64,000 nt of DNA from Tubiluchus corallicola (lineage: Eukaryota > Priapulida > Priapulimorpha > Priapulimorphida > Tubiluchidae), in NCBI GenBank assembly GCA_030141605.1, contig JAQGDQ010000108.1, forward strand, positions 1 through 64,000, read 5' to 3'. This document shows positions 24,393-36,900 of this stretch, piece by piece. Numbering within the stretch: the stretch's first letter is position 1; every line of letters starts with the position of its first letter. The notes beneath the pieces are model-generated. The model saw only the letters and a list, made by a program, of their open reading frames with translations, had not been told where the DNA came from and made no database searches. The position numbers were made by a program, and so were the translations under genes.

Positions 24393-24602
24393 GGTAATAC
24401 AGAGCCCGGGTGCATCGTCGACTAGTTCCAATTCTTCCTCAAAGGGGGCAGCTACGACGAAACCCTCAAGTATTGCACAAAACAAAAACAACTCAATGCT
24501 AGAGAAGTTTAGATTTTTTAACAAAGAAAAGGGCCACAAAGCAGGGCCAGTCACCACTGAAAATGGACAGAAGTCTGCTGCTTCCATAGCTGCAGTTAAT
24601 GG
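24393..24602 (+). CDS. NAV: NAV exon with MLEKFRFFN block
   Basis: The acceptor is TTTTTTCAG and the donor is GTAAAT. One base completes the Arg codon begun in the previous exon, and two bases of a Gly codon are left. The peptide starts VIQSPGASSTSSNSSSKG and contains MLEKFRFFNKEKGHKAG. The LEKFRxFN block is a strongly conserved short motif of NAV proteins and is the best single recognition point in this part of the gene. The surroundings are Ser/Thr/Ala-rich and probably disordered. It ends in SAASIAAVNG. Length is 210 bases with no internal stop. Confidence 0.92.
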
Positions 24603-25309
24603 GTAAATTAAGTTTGAAAAATAATACATTAGATGAATTACAGACTAAGTAAAGGAATGAAAAGCAGAATTTCTTTGCTCTTAATTTAAATATTTGAATG
24701 GCTGCTAGTGTGATACAGAACAGATATTATAACTTAGTGGATCTTAGTGAATCTTAAAATTCCAATAGTGTATGTTATTTTGTTTCTATGTTCAATGTTT
24801 TTAGTATGTTATAATTGTTAGGTATATCTGAATCACATTAGGGTGGCCCAATTTGGTCCTAAAACATATTTATACAAAATTTTAATATCAATTGTCAAAT
24901 TTGAACTAAAATAATGTGGTGACACACCATATTTATAACCACATCAGTGTGAATGAACACTGAAGGCTGTTTTTGAGCCAGCCTTAAGGCAGTGTGCTAG
25001 ATTTTCCAAATAACTTTTGTAGTGTTTCCTCAACTTTTGCATATCTCTGACATATAATAAGATAACAAGAATTCAAATCACAACTACATAGTATTAATAT
25101 TCAACAGTAAATTTCAGTAAATTTCCAATATTAATTCTCTATGTTACTGTACAACTGATTGAATTATTTGTGTTAATCTCCTTGTTGTAATTACTTACTT
25201 ACTTGCTTATTAGTTTTTAAAATGTAATATATTAATTTTAGACCTTAATGTATTTTATTGTCATGTATTTAGAAAAGCCATGCTATATTTCCCCATTTCT
25301 TTGCAATAG
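24603..25309 (+). other. NAV intron
   Basis: AT-rich intron between two recognised exons. Nothing else was recognised in it. Confidence 0.8.
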
Positions 25310-25455
25310 TAATGATGTAAATAGTAAAAGCAGTCCAGCTTTCACTACTGAAAAGCATCTTAGTGCATCTACACCTACACCCAGCCAAGAAGCAAATGCT
25401 AGTGGGAGAAGCAGCCCAAAAGTTGCAGTGAAGTCATTGGCAAAGAAAACTTTTG
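25310..25455 (+). CDS. NAV: NAV exon, Ser/Pro-rich linker
   Basis: The acceptor TTTGCAATAG and donor GTAAGC frame 146 bases that complete a Gly codon and leave one base (phase 1). The peptide runs NDVNSKSSPAFTTEKHLS and ends VAVKSLAKKTFG. It is low in hydrophobic residues, rich in Ser, Thr, Pro and Lys, and has several SP/TP dipeptides that could be proline-directed phosphorylation sites (inference). Nothing in it alone would identify the family. It is assigned by phase match on both sides and by its position between two recognised NAV exons. An open frame also extends upstream of the acceptor, but those residues lie in the intron. Confidence 0.85.
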
Positions 25456-25774
25456 GTAAGCTGTGTCCTTGGTAACCTTTATGGAACTTTGCATTTTAAC
25501 ATTGCTTCTGTTTTTGTGTTTTATTAGTTTCAAAGATTGTGAAACTGATTTATTACATTACATTTTTTTTCTTGTGTTAAATATAGTAAAGTTTTTATTC
25601 AGAATTTATTCGAATTTGCAATGCAATTATTTTATCAATTTAATAAAGAAGTATTGCTAAGCACATAAGGTGCAAATTTCAATAACAATTAAACTCATGT
25701 AGCATGCATTTTATTACTCGGTTCTTTTTTTTCTTGAAAAAATAAATTTGGTGTTATAATTGCTTCTCTTACAG
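25456..25774 (+). other. NAV intron
   Basis: Short AT-rich intron with a good donor (GTAAGC) and pyrimidine-rich acceptor. No other content seen. Confidence 0.85.
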
Positions 25775-26520
25775 GTTCAAAAAAGGAGAAGAAGGAGGGC
25801 AGTATTTCACCGAAATTATCGACTAAAGGACTTCAGGGTACACCAGAAGCTCGTGTGAATGGTGATTACCGCTTAGAAGAAGAAGCGAAAAATTTTACAG
25901 CATCTGCAGCCAAGAATCGTGCAAAGGGTAGTCTTCCTCGAGAAGCTGATGAAAAAGAGAAAGATACTGTGATAAAATATCAAAAATCTGACCACAAAGA
26001 CCCTCCTAAGGTGCCAAAAAGAGATGACAGTTTGGTAAATGGTGGTGGCACACAAAAATCAAAGAAATTGGAAACACGGTCGTCATCGCGGTCCGATCTG
26101 CTAACCATTGAATCAAAAAGTGAAAAGCAAAAAAGTGATGAAGCAAATGGTAGTGAAGCCTCATCACGGACTAAAAGTGTTAAGTCACAAAATCTAGCTG
26201 CAGCAAAATCTGTCTCTCCTACGGGAAAATCTGTGATTAAAACGAAGGGACAAATGGAGGACGTGGGTATCGCTAAAACACCTGTTTTCAATGGGACTGA
26301 CCAGTCAGATGACGTCACTCAGATGTCAGTGTCAGACAAGGGTTTGTTGCCAGGATCAACTGGCATACCTAAACCAACAGCAGCTGTAAAAGGCACTTCT
26401 AAAGTGATGAAGGATGACCGTAAGGCAGGCATTGTGGCTGCAAAGGAATATCGTGCCAAATACGATGCACTGAATAATAAGCGACAGCCGAGCCAAGAAA
26501 AAATTGAGAGTACCATTCAG
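25775..26520 (+). CDS. NAV: NAV exon, long basic disordered segment
   Basis: The acceptor TTCTCTTACAG and donor GTATGT frame 746 bases, phase 1 in and phase 0 out. The peptide starts GSKKEKKEGSISPKLS and is dense in Lys, Ser and Asp/Glu, as expected for a microtubule-binding disordered region. Near the end it carries STGIPKPTAAVKGTSK, which contains a TxIP-type EB-binding sequence inside a block typical of NAV proteins, then KEYRAKYDALNNKRQPSQEK, which looks helical, and finally IESTIQ. Several shorter open frames on the minus strand across this exon reflect the Ser/Lys codon composition and are not treated as genes. Confidence 0.93.
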
Positions 26521-27214
26521 GTATGTTGCACACATACATGCCGTTTGAATATGCTTGCACAATATGGTTTGAAATGTGGTTTTTAAAGCCTGCTAAATGA
26601 ATTGTCACAAAACAGTATCACTTCATTCATGTTTCTATATATAACTTGACATAGCACACAGTGATACAATAGCTTGAGATGGGACTAAAAATAGAAAATT
26701 TTATTGCAAACCATTGTTTTTTTGAGTCTTATCTGAGAACTCTGATAGAATACCATATACTACTTTGTAAGTAGGTATGTAGACTTCTGCTATTAGCCAT
26801 TAAAGTCTTTTTTAGTGGTAAACATGGACTGTATGTAATAGGTTATGCGCGATTTGTAAAACTCCTGTGTTTATGGAAGGTGTTTGTTTATAGAAGGTGT
26901 TTAATGTGAATGTGTTTATGGAAGGTGTTTGTTTATAGAAGGTGTTTATAGAAGGTTTTGTATTTAAACAAGATATGATTCTGTGCCTGTTACTTCAGAT
27001 TAGCAATATTATCTTTGAATTAATTGAAATTAAATTTTATTTGAAGGATTAAAATTACAATTATATAGATATTTTATTAGTTAGCACCTTTATACTTTAA
27101 CTAAAATATTCCTCAATAAAGAAGTTAATTACTCGAGAGTTACTGATTACGTCATTAATTTGTAGACATTCCAATATAGCGATTTTACCTTCTAATGATG
27201 ATTTTATGCTCCAG
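26521..27214 (+). other. NAV intron with minisatellite
   Basis: Intron between phase-0 exons. It contains the GTTTATRGAAGGT minisatellite listed separately and is otherwise unremarkable. Confidence 0.85.
26867..26957 (+). repeat. GTTTATRGAAGGT minisatellite
   Basis: A 45-base higher-order unit beginning GTGTTTATGGAAGGTGTTTG is present twice (26867 and 26912), itself built from 15-18-base subunits of GTTTATGGAAGGT or GTTTATAGAAGGT. A fifth partial subunit follows. Confidence 0.85.
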
Positions 27215-27437
27215 GATCTGAAGAGAGTTGAGCATCTCGTAACAAAACCTACACCTCTGCCTGCTCATGCCTCACAGCCTCTTCCAAACTCCAAGGGTGA
27301 CATGCCAAGCTCACCTGTACACGTTGCTAAGGTAACGCCGATGACACACACTGGAACAACAACTCAGTGCAAAAATCGCCGCGAGAATAGCAACTTGAGT
27401 ACAAACAGTTCTCGGTCGGACTCGAATGCCAGCACAG
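27215..27437 (+). CDS. NAV: NAV exon, Pro/Ser-rich segment
   Basis: The exon opens directly after ATGCTCCAG with the codons for DLKRVEHLVTKPTPLPAH and closes before GTAATT, with phase 0 in and phase 1 out (223 bases). The short helix-prone start continues from STIQ of the previous exon, so helix QEKIESTIQ/DLKRVEHL is split by the intron. The remainder is Ser/Thr/Pro-rich and ends NSSRSDSNAST plus a split Gly codon. The reading frame continues past the donor for twelve codons before a stop, so retention of this intron would truncate the protein. Confidence 0.88.
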
Positions 27438-28663
27438 GTAATTTTTCGATCAAAATTAGTGATCTACAAATGTAATTTCAGAAAGTAGGCTGCTTATTGT
27501 TCACTAGTACATCTACAAAAAGCTTCATTTTGTTCTAAATAATGAGCAAATTAGCTGAAACTTTCCCAAAGCTTGAGTTTTATGAAAAAGCATAATGCCT
27601 GCACTAATGACGTAACTTCTAGGTGTCTTTTGTGTTATTTTCAGTGTCCATGCTTGTAACCTTAAATATTTGTTAAGAAACTTTTGAAAATAGTCGTGCA
27701 CAGAACATTTTATTGCTCTCAAAATGTAAAACAGTCGTCAATAGTGTTGCCAAGAAAGTAATTATAACTATAACTGCAATTTTCATTCGCATTTTATTTC
27801 ACATTAATCACGATATTTCTGTAAATTGTTATCAGTCAGCTGACTCGAGTGGGTTTGAATTTTCTCAATCATGGTTTAGTCACTTGATGTTGAAAAATGA
27901 CTGTGCTACATTTGCTAATTACTGTAAAGAGATCTTGTCAGAAGGAAATTTATGGTTGTTGGCACAAGTTTTTATCTGGAAGTTGTGTCAGATTATTCCA
28001 TGTCTTTTACAATGCTGTTATTTGTGTGGGAGCTGAGTGCTTTATATGTGAACATATAATCTAAAATTGGCATGTTTACAAAAGACTCAAAGCTAAGTAA
28101 GTAGCTAGGGTTGTTATGTTCGATAAATTAAATGAAATACTTCTGCCCGAAAACCTTAATATAGCTGCCTTAGGAAATAATGATCTGTTGAAGTTGTTAT
28201 TATTCGGAAAAGATGAATTTTACTATGTTGCTAACTGTAAAATATTCCAATGTATACATGACTTTATATTACGTACTAAACGCTTCCATTAGTTTCTATC
28301 TGACATAAAATGCATCAGTCTTAAATATTCGTACATTAATATTTTCTAACCGTCATTTTCTACTAATGTCTAATGTATTCTTGTAGTAAAATTTGTCAGC
28401 TTGTGTAGTTATAGTCTATTCTTACTGTAAATGTTCTTGTAAATAGTGTATAAAGTCTGTTGTGGTGAGGATCCTAAATCTCGTTGTTCAAACTGTCTGA
28501 TCCAATCCTAAATAAATTATGTTTAAACTAAGCACTTTGTTGGTAATTGGCAAATTATTCAATCATTGATACTATATATAAAACTAATCAACACCAATTT
28601 AGTTAATGCATGAAACTATACTACAGTAAACTGTACTGTTATTTAAAATCCATTTTTGCATAG
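27438..28663 (+). other. NAV intron
   Basis: AT-rich intron. A 107-codon frame at 27713-28036 shows no family features and no matching splice phases, so I take it as chance. Confidence 0.8.
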
Positions 28664-28866
28664 GATCTGGACATAGTAATAGCAACTCCTCTGGCGATTC
28701 GGTCATCCTCCGTCCATCGGACATAATCAACGATGCCTATTTACACAGTGCTACCAAAAAACTGACCAGTGATAGCCGTCAAGTGCCTCAGACCAATAGC
28801 AAACGGTCCAAACAGCCATTGGGCATTATCAGTAAACTGGAAACAACTTTTGATAGTTCGGACCAA
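28664..28866 (+). CDS. NAV: NAV exon with SVILRPSDI block
   Basis: The acceptor TTTTTGCATAG and a weaker donor, GTGCGT, frame 203 bases, phase 1 in and phase 0 out. The peptide contains GSGHSNSNSSGDSVILRP, then SDIINDAYLHSATKKL, and ends ISKLETTFDSSDQ. The donor departs from the GTAAGT consensus at positions +3 and +4, so exon skipping or alternative use is conceivable. Skipping would shift the frame, because the length is not a multiple of three. The assignment rests on phase agreement with both neighbours. Confidence 0.88.
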
Positions 28867-29494
28867 GTGCGTAATATCATAAAAATGATCTAACTAATAA
28901 AAATTCAAAGCCAGCACTTGACAGTTTTCTTTATTTTATTAAACCCGTTTTGAAACTGACAAACTATCAAAACACTGACAAAAACACCAAATCTTACTTC
29001 TTTGTGTATTTTATACTGCACTTTATTAAGCTTAAATGCCATTTACAAAAGAATTCATTTGAGATTTTTATATTTGCTTTGAAATTTATTTGAGGATTTA
29101 GAATCATAATTTTGTGAAGATTTTGGTTAATGTTATGTATGTAATGTTCTGATTTAGTGCACATTTTTGTTATTCTTGAAGAAATAACCCATTTAGATGA
29201 AAACAGATTACTTGAATACATTTGCACACATGAATTATTGTTATATGATTAGTGAATTAGTGTGCCAACATCTAACAACTCTATAAATCATTATTTGAAA
29301 GATAATTAATCGTAAAATTATACAGTCAAATCTAATCTTACGGCAAAGGTAATCATGTACTAAACATCCTAAACATCATTAATCACTAAATTTTGCCAAA
29401 AAATCATTAAGAAAATTCCTCATTAGATCTGTAATGAATAATAAATGATCTTTTAAATTATAGCCTGAATGTTAATGGTTTTCTTTCTTGACAG
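28867..29494 (+). other. NAV intron
   Basis: Very AT-rich intron following a weak GTGCGT donor. Nothing else recognised. Confidence 0.8.
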
Positions 29495-29680
29495 GTAATA
29501 ACCCAATCGGTGCTTTCTGAGAAGCCCAAGCTTGAAACCACATTCGGCGAAGAGGCCGACGAAACAGTGGTCAATATTAAACCCATGCAGCCAATCATAC
29601 GTGCATCTCCGTATGCTTATATGCGAAGCCTTGGGACAATCTCTGGTAACAAGTACCCATTCTCACCACTTAGATATCAG
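29495..29680 (+). CDS. NAV: NAV exon, 62-codon symmetric exon
   Basis: Strong signals on both sides, TTTCTTGACAG and GTAAGT, frame 186 bases, phase 0 to phase 0. The peptide begins VITQSVLSEKPKLETTFGEE and includes MQPIIRASPYAYMRSLGTIS, ending PFSPLRYQ. LETTF here repeats the LETTF at the end of the preceding exon, a small internal echo suggesting a repeated motif. Because the exon is an exact multiple of three with phase 0 borders, it could be included or skipped without changing frame. No direct evidence of skipping is available. Confidence 0.9.
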
Positions 29681-30375
29681 GTAAGTTTGATATCTGCAGA
29701 ACAACGTGGAGTATCTAAAGTATCACTTGATCCTAAAGAACCATTTTTCATAATAAACTCCTAATAACCGTTCTGAGTTACTTTGCAAAGTTGTCAATTG
29801 AAATATGATGGACAATAGTCTTGGGCAGTGTGACTTGCAGAATCAAACTACTAGTTGTGCTGTCTTTATTTCACTTAGGCCGTATTCACTTATTGCATTA
29901 TTTTAGAAACATTTTAACAACTTTATGGGCACGAAAGCTGTTTTGCAGTATCTTCGCCAGTAGTCTAAGGCTTTGGCTCTGAGGAATGCTTAATACTGTG
30001 CTTGTCATACTGCGTACTTTGAAGGAATGGTTTTTTTTGAGATTTTAGTTAGTTTAAAGGTTTAAATTCCTAAGCAATCCTTCCTTGTTCTAACAGGAAT
30101 TAAGAAAGTAATCTGGTCTTGTTGTAAGAGAAAAAGAATAGCACAATAGAAGTAGAAAAAGAAAAAATTGTCTCAAACTAATCTTGCTACTTGTACCTTA
30201 ATTCCTACGTCACGCATTTGAAATACTGTTGGTTGTATTCATACAACTCTTTTATTTTATAAGAATGCATTTTGTTGCTTGAATTGAGTCTCTATGAAGT
30301 TATGCATGTTTTAAGCCAGCAACATTAGTATGAAAAGTTTCTTAGAGAGTTAATATCCTGTTTTAATATTTATAG
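29681..30375 (+). other. NAV intron
   Basis: AT-rich intron bounded by strong splice signals. The coding frame stays open for about 27 codons past the donor, without meaning. Nothing else seen. Confidence 0.85.
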
Positions 30376-30596
30376 GATGCGCAGTCAAACCCTCGTATAA
30401 CAGCTAGTCGCCATTTATTGACCTCGGAGCCACTGAAGAGCTGTCCATCCAACATAAAGCGAACTGTGTCCAGCGGTACATCCATTTTGGATGCGGATTA
30501 CAGCTCCGACGTGGAAGTGGTAGATGTAGCAGAGGGGTACATGTCTGATGGCGGAGTATTGGGAGACAATATGAGAAATGAAGATTTGCTAAGTGG
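30376..30596 (+). CDS. NAV: NAV exon with DVAEGYMSDGGVLG block
   Basis: The acceptor ATATTTATAG and donor GTAAGG frame 221 bases, phase 0 in and phase 2 out. It carries SILDADYSSDVEVVDVAEGY followed by MSDGGVLGDNMRNEDLLSG. The GYMSDGxVL signature and the run of acidic residues in front of it are hallmarks of NAV proteins just ahead of the DDSSSISSG block. It joins the following short exon through a split Gly codon, giving a second GYMS motif straight away. This pair of GYMS repeats is also typical of the family. Confidence 0.95.
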
Positions 30597-30858
30597 GTAA
30601 GGAATAGATTTTATACTTAAAAATATAGTGCAGACAATTGTTTATTTAATTTCCATGTTCTTGGTTTACTGTTTTATTTTACTAGGCATTAGAAATGTTC
30701 ATTAGTTAGAGTAAACTAACTAGAGAGAAACTGTATTAGTAGTGTGGTATTGGTGAATTTCCACTTGCTTACGTCAGAACTTTACATTTTTTTGTGAGTG
30801 AAGCCATAAATACGTAAATACTGGGAAGCTATAAAATTATGTGCAATTCCTTTTGTAG

Positions 30859-30981
30859 GTATATGAGTGAGTCGGGTGCTGCTTACTACTCGCGAAGGTT
30901 TCAGGCTCGTTTTCAAGAGGGAATGGCAGCTGTAAGAGAATGCATGCAGAAAGGCGGAGACCTCTCATTGGATGACGATAG
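30859..30981 (+). CDS. NAV: NAV exon, second GYMS repeat
   Basis: The acceptor CCTTTTGTAG and donor GTAAGA frame 123 bases, phase 2 in and phase 2 out. The peptide reads YMSESGAAYYSRRFQARFQE followed by GMAAVRECMQKGGDLSLDDD, with a split Ser codon at the end. The GMAAVRE segment after a tyrosine/arginine-rich stretch is a conserved NAV element. The exon is symmetric in phase, so it could be skipped in frame. It is followed by the 6.7-kb intron that holds the possible internal promoters described separately. Confidence 0.95.
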
Positions 30982-33900
30982 GTAAGAGATGCTGCTTATA
31001 AATTTCATTATGTAAGATTTTAATGTCTTGAGCTAAATGGAAAACTAGATGAATGAAAGCTTTGAAGCAGGCATTATATAAAACCACTTTTTATTTTATT
31101 TGTGACCGGTTCCATCAATTTTGAGAGTGCTTCATTTGCATCACATAATTGCTATTTCTTATGCTGAAGCAGAATGATCTTTCATGTCTAGCAGCTGTGG
31201 GAGCTATGAAGTTTATAGAATGGATGTAGTGCATTCTTAAATACACGCAAGAGTGTCTTAACATGGAAATCATTTTGCCAGAATTTAGGACGGACTCTAA
31301 TTGAGCGGACTGGCATATGGCAGTTATAGTTATCATGGGAGAATTTAAATGTTGTGAGAGCTATCCGACAATCCGTATTCTGAATCATTGTTTTTTGGAA
31401 ATTTTAGTTCTGTCTTCAATATTGAACTTGTACAGTGCCGTAATTTTAGCTTCCAGACTGGGTTTCATTCACTTGTTTGAGGATAAGCTATTTTCCTTTT
31501 GTCATCACGTCTTAATATCTGTTGTAATTATCTTTTTCTTGAATTTGAATTGATCTGTAATTTTTGTGTTCACTGTCTGAGAGTTCACTGTAAGTTGTAA
31601 ATCTTCAAAGTTTCATGAGAAGCTCTTATGACTCATTGTTGAACAATATTGACTCTACCTCTTCTTAGAAAAAGTATTACAAGATGCAAGGGAAAGTGCT
31701 GAAATGCACATAGCTTTCATCTAGGATTGGATAGACTCAAATAAAATCAGTGACTATATATTAAAAACATTTTTGTTTAACCTTCAACTTCAATGAGAAA
31801 TAGGGTTTACTTGAGAGGTTTGAAAAATGGCTGTCTTTGAATTGAAACTTCTGCCAATGATATAAATCCAACAGTTGTTTAATTGAGCTATGCAAAAGAA
31901 GTCAGAAACTTGATTCAATTTGAGCTGAGTGAGCACACACATAATATGGGCGATTTTAGTTGAAAAATTGTAAATGCATCACTTGAATTGAATGTATGCT
32001 AGTGCCATAAAATAGCAGACTTGGTTAAGCTTAAACTTACATTTAAATGTCCGATTTTACAGTTAGTGATATTAGGTACTGTTGGCCGGTCTGATAGTTG
32101 CAGTGGATGGCAAGGGGTAAATCTTTGAAAGTCGAATTTCTTTGACTGCTGACAAAGTTCACTGCACCTAAGAGAACTAGATACTGGCTCATAAGACTAT
32201 CTCAGGTCTTGTCACCTAGCAAAAGATTTCTCTTTGCATTGTACTCCACTTCTGGTGTTTGATTGTAGTAACTAATTCTGCTGCCATAATGTATAAAACA
32301 TTTACCGCTATCTGTGGCAGCTAACAATAACACTTTGAAAAATACTCATATTAAATGAATTTTCTTAGCTGTTTAGTTTTTACTTGTTTTCCAAGCAAAG
32401 TCAATGAACACAGTCCAGGTTATTACCACGCCTCACACCTTCTAATGAATTTACAATTAATAATTGATTAAAACAACCTTTGATGTATTTAAAATAATTA
32501 ATTATGCACAGAATAATGAGTTTGACATTTGAATAATTAATTGAGCACTCTTAAGTAAACATAAAATTTAATAATTTAGCTAGCACCATTTTCGTGAAGC
32601 GAAGATTAATCAGTTAATGAAGAGGAATACATAATGCTATATTTCCAGCAAATTTTATGATTATGTTTTCATTTTCATAGTTCATAGTTTATACATACAA
32701 ATTCTGTGTCTTTCAGATACCTGTATTGAAATTTTTCATATTACGACATTACAGAAAAACGTATTTTTATGTTTGATGTTTGTTAAATTCCCACATAAAT
32801 TTTGCTAAAATGTAGTTATCTAAATGTAATTTGTGTTTAATGACAGATTGCATGTAATTTTTCCATTGTTGCTTGAACAATCATGTAAGAATCCACAACA
32901 CTAAATCTTAATGCTTTCAGTCTTTGCGTTAATGGACCGCGCTACCTATATGACATTTTAAAGCATTAGAGCATGCTGAAATATTTATTGGACTATTCTG
33001 TTATCTATAAATAACAATGGAGTAGTAGAAAATTGTGCGACTTTTTAAGATTTTGGTTTCCACATTTGATAAATTGAAATTTGCTGTAAATTTTAATATC
33101 GAAATAATGAATTTGCAAGGGGTAATTTAAAAGAATTATAATTTTTGCCCCTCACTGTCTGCCACATTGCTAGCAAAACAAATCTACCACGCAAGCTAAT
33201 TTCGCTGCCCATTGAATTTAGCCTGGTTTTATAATTGCTTACTACCGAAGAATTGATTGCCTGCTGTGTGCTATTGTACTACCGACGAACTAGCTACCTG
33301 AATTCGTTTATGCTCTCCCAGTGAATATGATTAAATTTCTCATTGTAAAGAAGCCAGGGATACCACCCAGCCAGGCATCGATTTCCTCCCTTGATGACTC
33401 AGCGCGCGAAGCCAAACACGAGCTCGCTGATGATTATCTCCCAAGGGTTATGCAGATTACAGGGTAATTTGCAGGATACGGTTTGTAGTAAAGCACAGCT
33501 TCCGTACGCGCACCACAAATGATGCTCAATGGGTTTCGTCTGCCATAAATTTTTATACAACGGGCGATTTGTGGAGAGTGTGTGTAGTCGTTGAAGCGAA
33601 GCAGACGTCACGAATTATTCATGGCGTTATCTTAATTCTTGCTTCTGACGCGCATGCGCCTTTTTGTCCACAGTAGAAGCCAGTAACAGCTTGCCTGAAA
33701 TGTATGCTGATTTCAGGTGAATTAACTAATTATAACGTTTACCTTACTGTTTCTCACGGCTTTATTTTGTATACAGAAAAATAGACTGATTAATTATTAA
33801 TGTTAATTCCTACTCACAGTGCATTGCACAATGATCTTTATATAAAGTTTTGTTTGCAATAAGAACGCATGTAAAAACAATTTAAATATGACACATAATA

Positions 33901-36900
33901 TACAAAAATTACACATAGTACGTAATGTTATATTAAAAAAGGGTTTATGTTATTCTGATTTGATATATGATTTTGGAAATTTTGTTTATAACATGTTATA
34001 TTGCACGTGTATTTAACGTGATTTAAACACCGACTCTTGATTTGTAAGAAAAGTAAACAAATTACTTAAAAAAGATATGATAACTACAAAACGAGAGCAC
34101 CCAGCATAAGCAGTTATGTAGAAGGCTTGTCGTCTGTGCTGTTAAAAAATGAAACGTGCCATGAATTTCGGCATCCTAATTTAGAATACTGAATTTTGTG
34201 CTTTAGCAAGCTATGACAAATGATGCTGGACATTTCAGTTTGCCTCATTGTGATTTTTAAATGATGTATTCGTAATGGAGTGATAGCTAGCGGGGGGCTT
34301 CATAAAAATATAAAGACTGGCCTTGCGACACCTTGTGCCAAAGATCGAAGCCTTAACTGGGAAGCTGTTGTAACAAATGGAAAATAAAAAATTTAAGTAA
34401 CGAATCGCGTCATTATTCGAAGTCACTGAAAAATAACTTATCCCCCAACTCCCAATTTTCGCTAAGGAATCTCCCCAATACTCTCCTCGTTTCATGATAT
34501 ATATTTCGTTTACGAAAAGACGTAATGCATGCTTTCAAGTTTCAGTTGACTTTCAACACAAATCTTATTTTTATCTTGTAATTACTTTATCGTGTATCTT
34601 GATGGTTTCAACCAATGCTCGTCAATTTCCCACAGGACATCTTTTATTGTTGCCCGTAGATGGCGCCATTAGTTCAATGTGAACTTCAAACGAAACTATT
34701 TAATTACTTGTAGCTTCGGATTAAATTTTATCCAACTGGTGTCACCTCTAGTATTCCCTAGGCTTCTTTTATGCAGTGTAACACTGCTTTCATTGCGTTT
34801 ATGCTTCATACGCCTTATATTTATACATTTATAAAGTCCATAAACCTGCACCGTATAGCTTACCATATAATCTAACACTTCAGTATTTCGCGAAATTAAT
34901 AGTTTTTCTCATTTTCATTTACCGTTGTAGAGGTGTAAACTGCTTAGCGTGTTTTGTCCTTCATAATTGTTTTAGGCAGAGAAACCATGAAAGTTTAATT
35001 CTTGTGACCAATAGCTGAGTTTCCGTGGGATGTTCATTAGATAAACTGAACGCAGCGGAGAAAAATTGCTAGCCCAATTATATCTTTTTCGTAAAATTTG
35101 TTTAAAGTATATTAGTTCGTCTCAAATTTTTATTGACCACCTAGTGGTAATAACGTCGTAAAGATGTATCTTATGAAATAAATAAGGGTAGCCTAGGTTA
35201 GCCAAAATTTTGGACGCTTGTTAAGTTACAAGTTGCAACAGGTGTATAGCTTCTTCTTACACAAAATACCAATTTGACCTACTTCATATAGGTCTTCACG
35301 ACCTTTCCAGGCTTTGTCGGAATCCATTCGTTTGCCATTCTTTGCTTCTTGTCCCCTGCCAATTTATCCGCTGCGCAATAATGTCTGATAGCTAATCACG
35401 GAAAACCGTAAAAGCTAATCAGAAAATGGCTTCTGTTTGACATGGTTGGAGGAGAGTTTTAACTGATGCTATTACCACATGTCAATTGATGATATGTGAC
35501 GTCTACTGTAGTTTTCTTCTCCCTAATGATAACAGCTTCCCCGGCGCAGATGATTTGCCACAAACCGCGATGAGTCATCCAGGAGGGCGGCTGCAATTGG
35601 GAAAGTGCTACGCAAAAGAAGAGAAAGGTTCTTGTATTTTCTTCGCAAAAATGAAACGCATTTCTATGTTCCGATTTTCTCAAGTCACTTCTACGAAAAA
35701 AAAAACTTTTTGTAGAAGCTGCAGGAGGTTGCAGGAGTGTGGTGTTCCAAATTAGTTAGAGGCGCCACCTGTCGTACAACTTCACGCAGGCTTCACCGCT
35801 TTTTACTCTCGCTGCCTCTTTCGTTTTCTCACAACGTGATAGTGGAGTCAATAAATGTCAGCAAATCTGCAGTGTTGCAGTACGCAATGTGTTTGTGGTT
35901 ATTAGAACCTACTTGCTCTCTTTCCTGACATGTTGTTTACAAAAATGGGGTGTAGCCGTCGTATTTGTGCTGAAATTTCTTTGGATATGGCGTCCTCAAC
36001 GTTTCAAATTTACTGAAGGCTCCCAAGTAGCTCTCAGGTCCAGCTGGTGTGACTAAGATTCACCTCACGTAGCTTTTTCTGATTTATAATTGACTGATCA
36101 ATTCATAGAGTAGCGTACAGATTGAGCTATAATTGTCTATTACGTCATCGTAAATGCGGAAATGTTGTACTTTATGAACAGAAGGTGAGTACGGTTGAGG
36201 TTTCGTTTGGAGTTGCCTGTTTTTGTTCTTACGTAAAGTACTTAGTGTACATTATAAATTAAAAGTGTATTTTTAATATAAGCCACCTAATTGTGTTGTT
36301 AATTACTACTTGTATAAATACTAGTTTGATTTACCTGCACGGCTTTTGGCTCTCAATTATGTCTGAAAGAAGAAAATAATCTTTTGAAATTCTGATACGT
36401 TTTTTGTCATTTTTTATGTACAATACTGAACTGCAGAAGAGCTGTTAGTGGGTTCAAATCTCCTCCAAACTATTTATTATCTCAATGTTAATTTTAAATG
36501 CAGAAATTAGCTTCATGATTGTTAATCAGCTTTTCTGCGTTTTAAAGAAGGGCCTAAAAAGTTTCTTCTGTCAGCGGTGCATGAATTGGTTCTTATAGTT
36601 AAAAGTCCATGTTTTGGTTCATTAGGGAATTAAAGTCTTTTGCAGTTTATTGGTAACATTTGGTATTAGTTTCGAGTTTTTGCTAAAAGACGGTTTTAAG
36701 AGTTATATACGTTTGTCCACGTATTTCCCAACTTAGTAGATAATTTACTTATTTCTGGACAAAATATTGTGGAAACATTTCTCTTCTGCCGATATTTCGG
36801 GTCTTTAGGCCTACTATTTTTGGGATAAAACCCATTTGTAGTTATAGTGCCTGAGGAAATTTTTCCAGACCTAACTAGAGTTATTACATTAGCCGGAATG

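Noticed and set aside
25980-26318. 112-codon minus-strand frame across a NAV exon
   Set aside because: Shadow of the Ser/Lys-rich coding exon on the plus strand.
36430-36450. GGTTCAAATCTCC, resembling a tRNA B box
   Set aside because: No matching A box or cloverleaf stems upstream. The same holds for GGTTCAAGTC near 62521 and GGTTCGATGCC near 17979.
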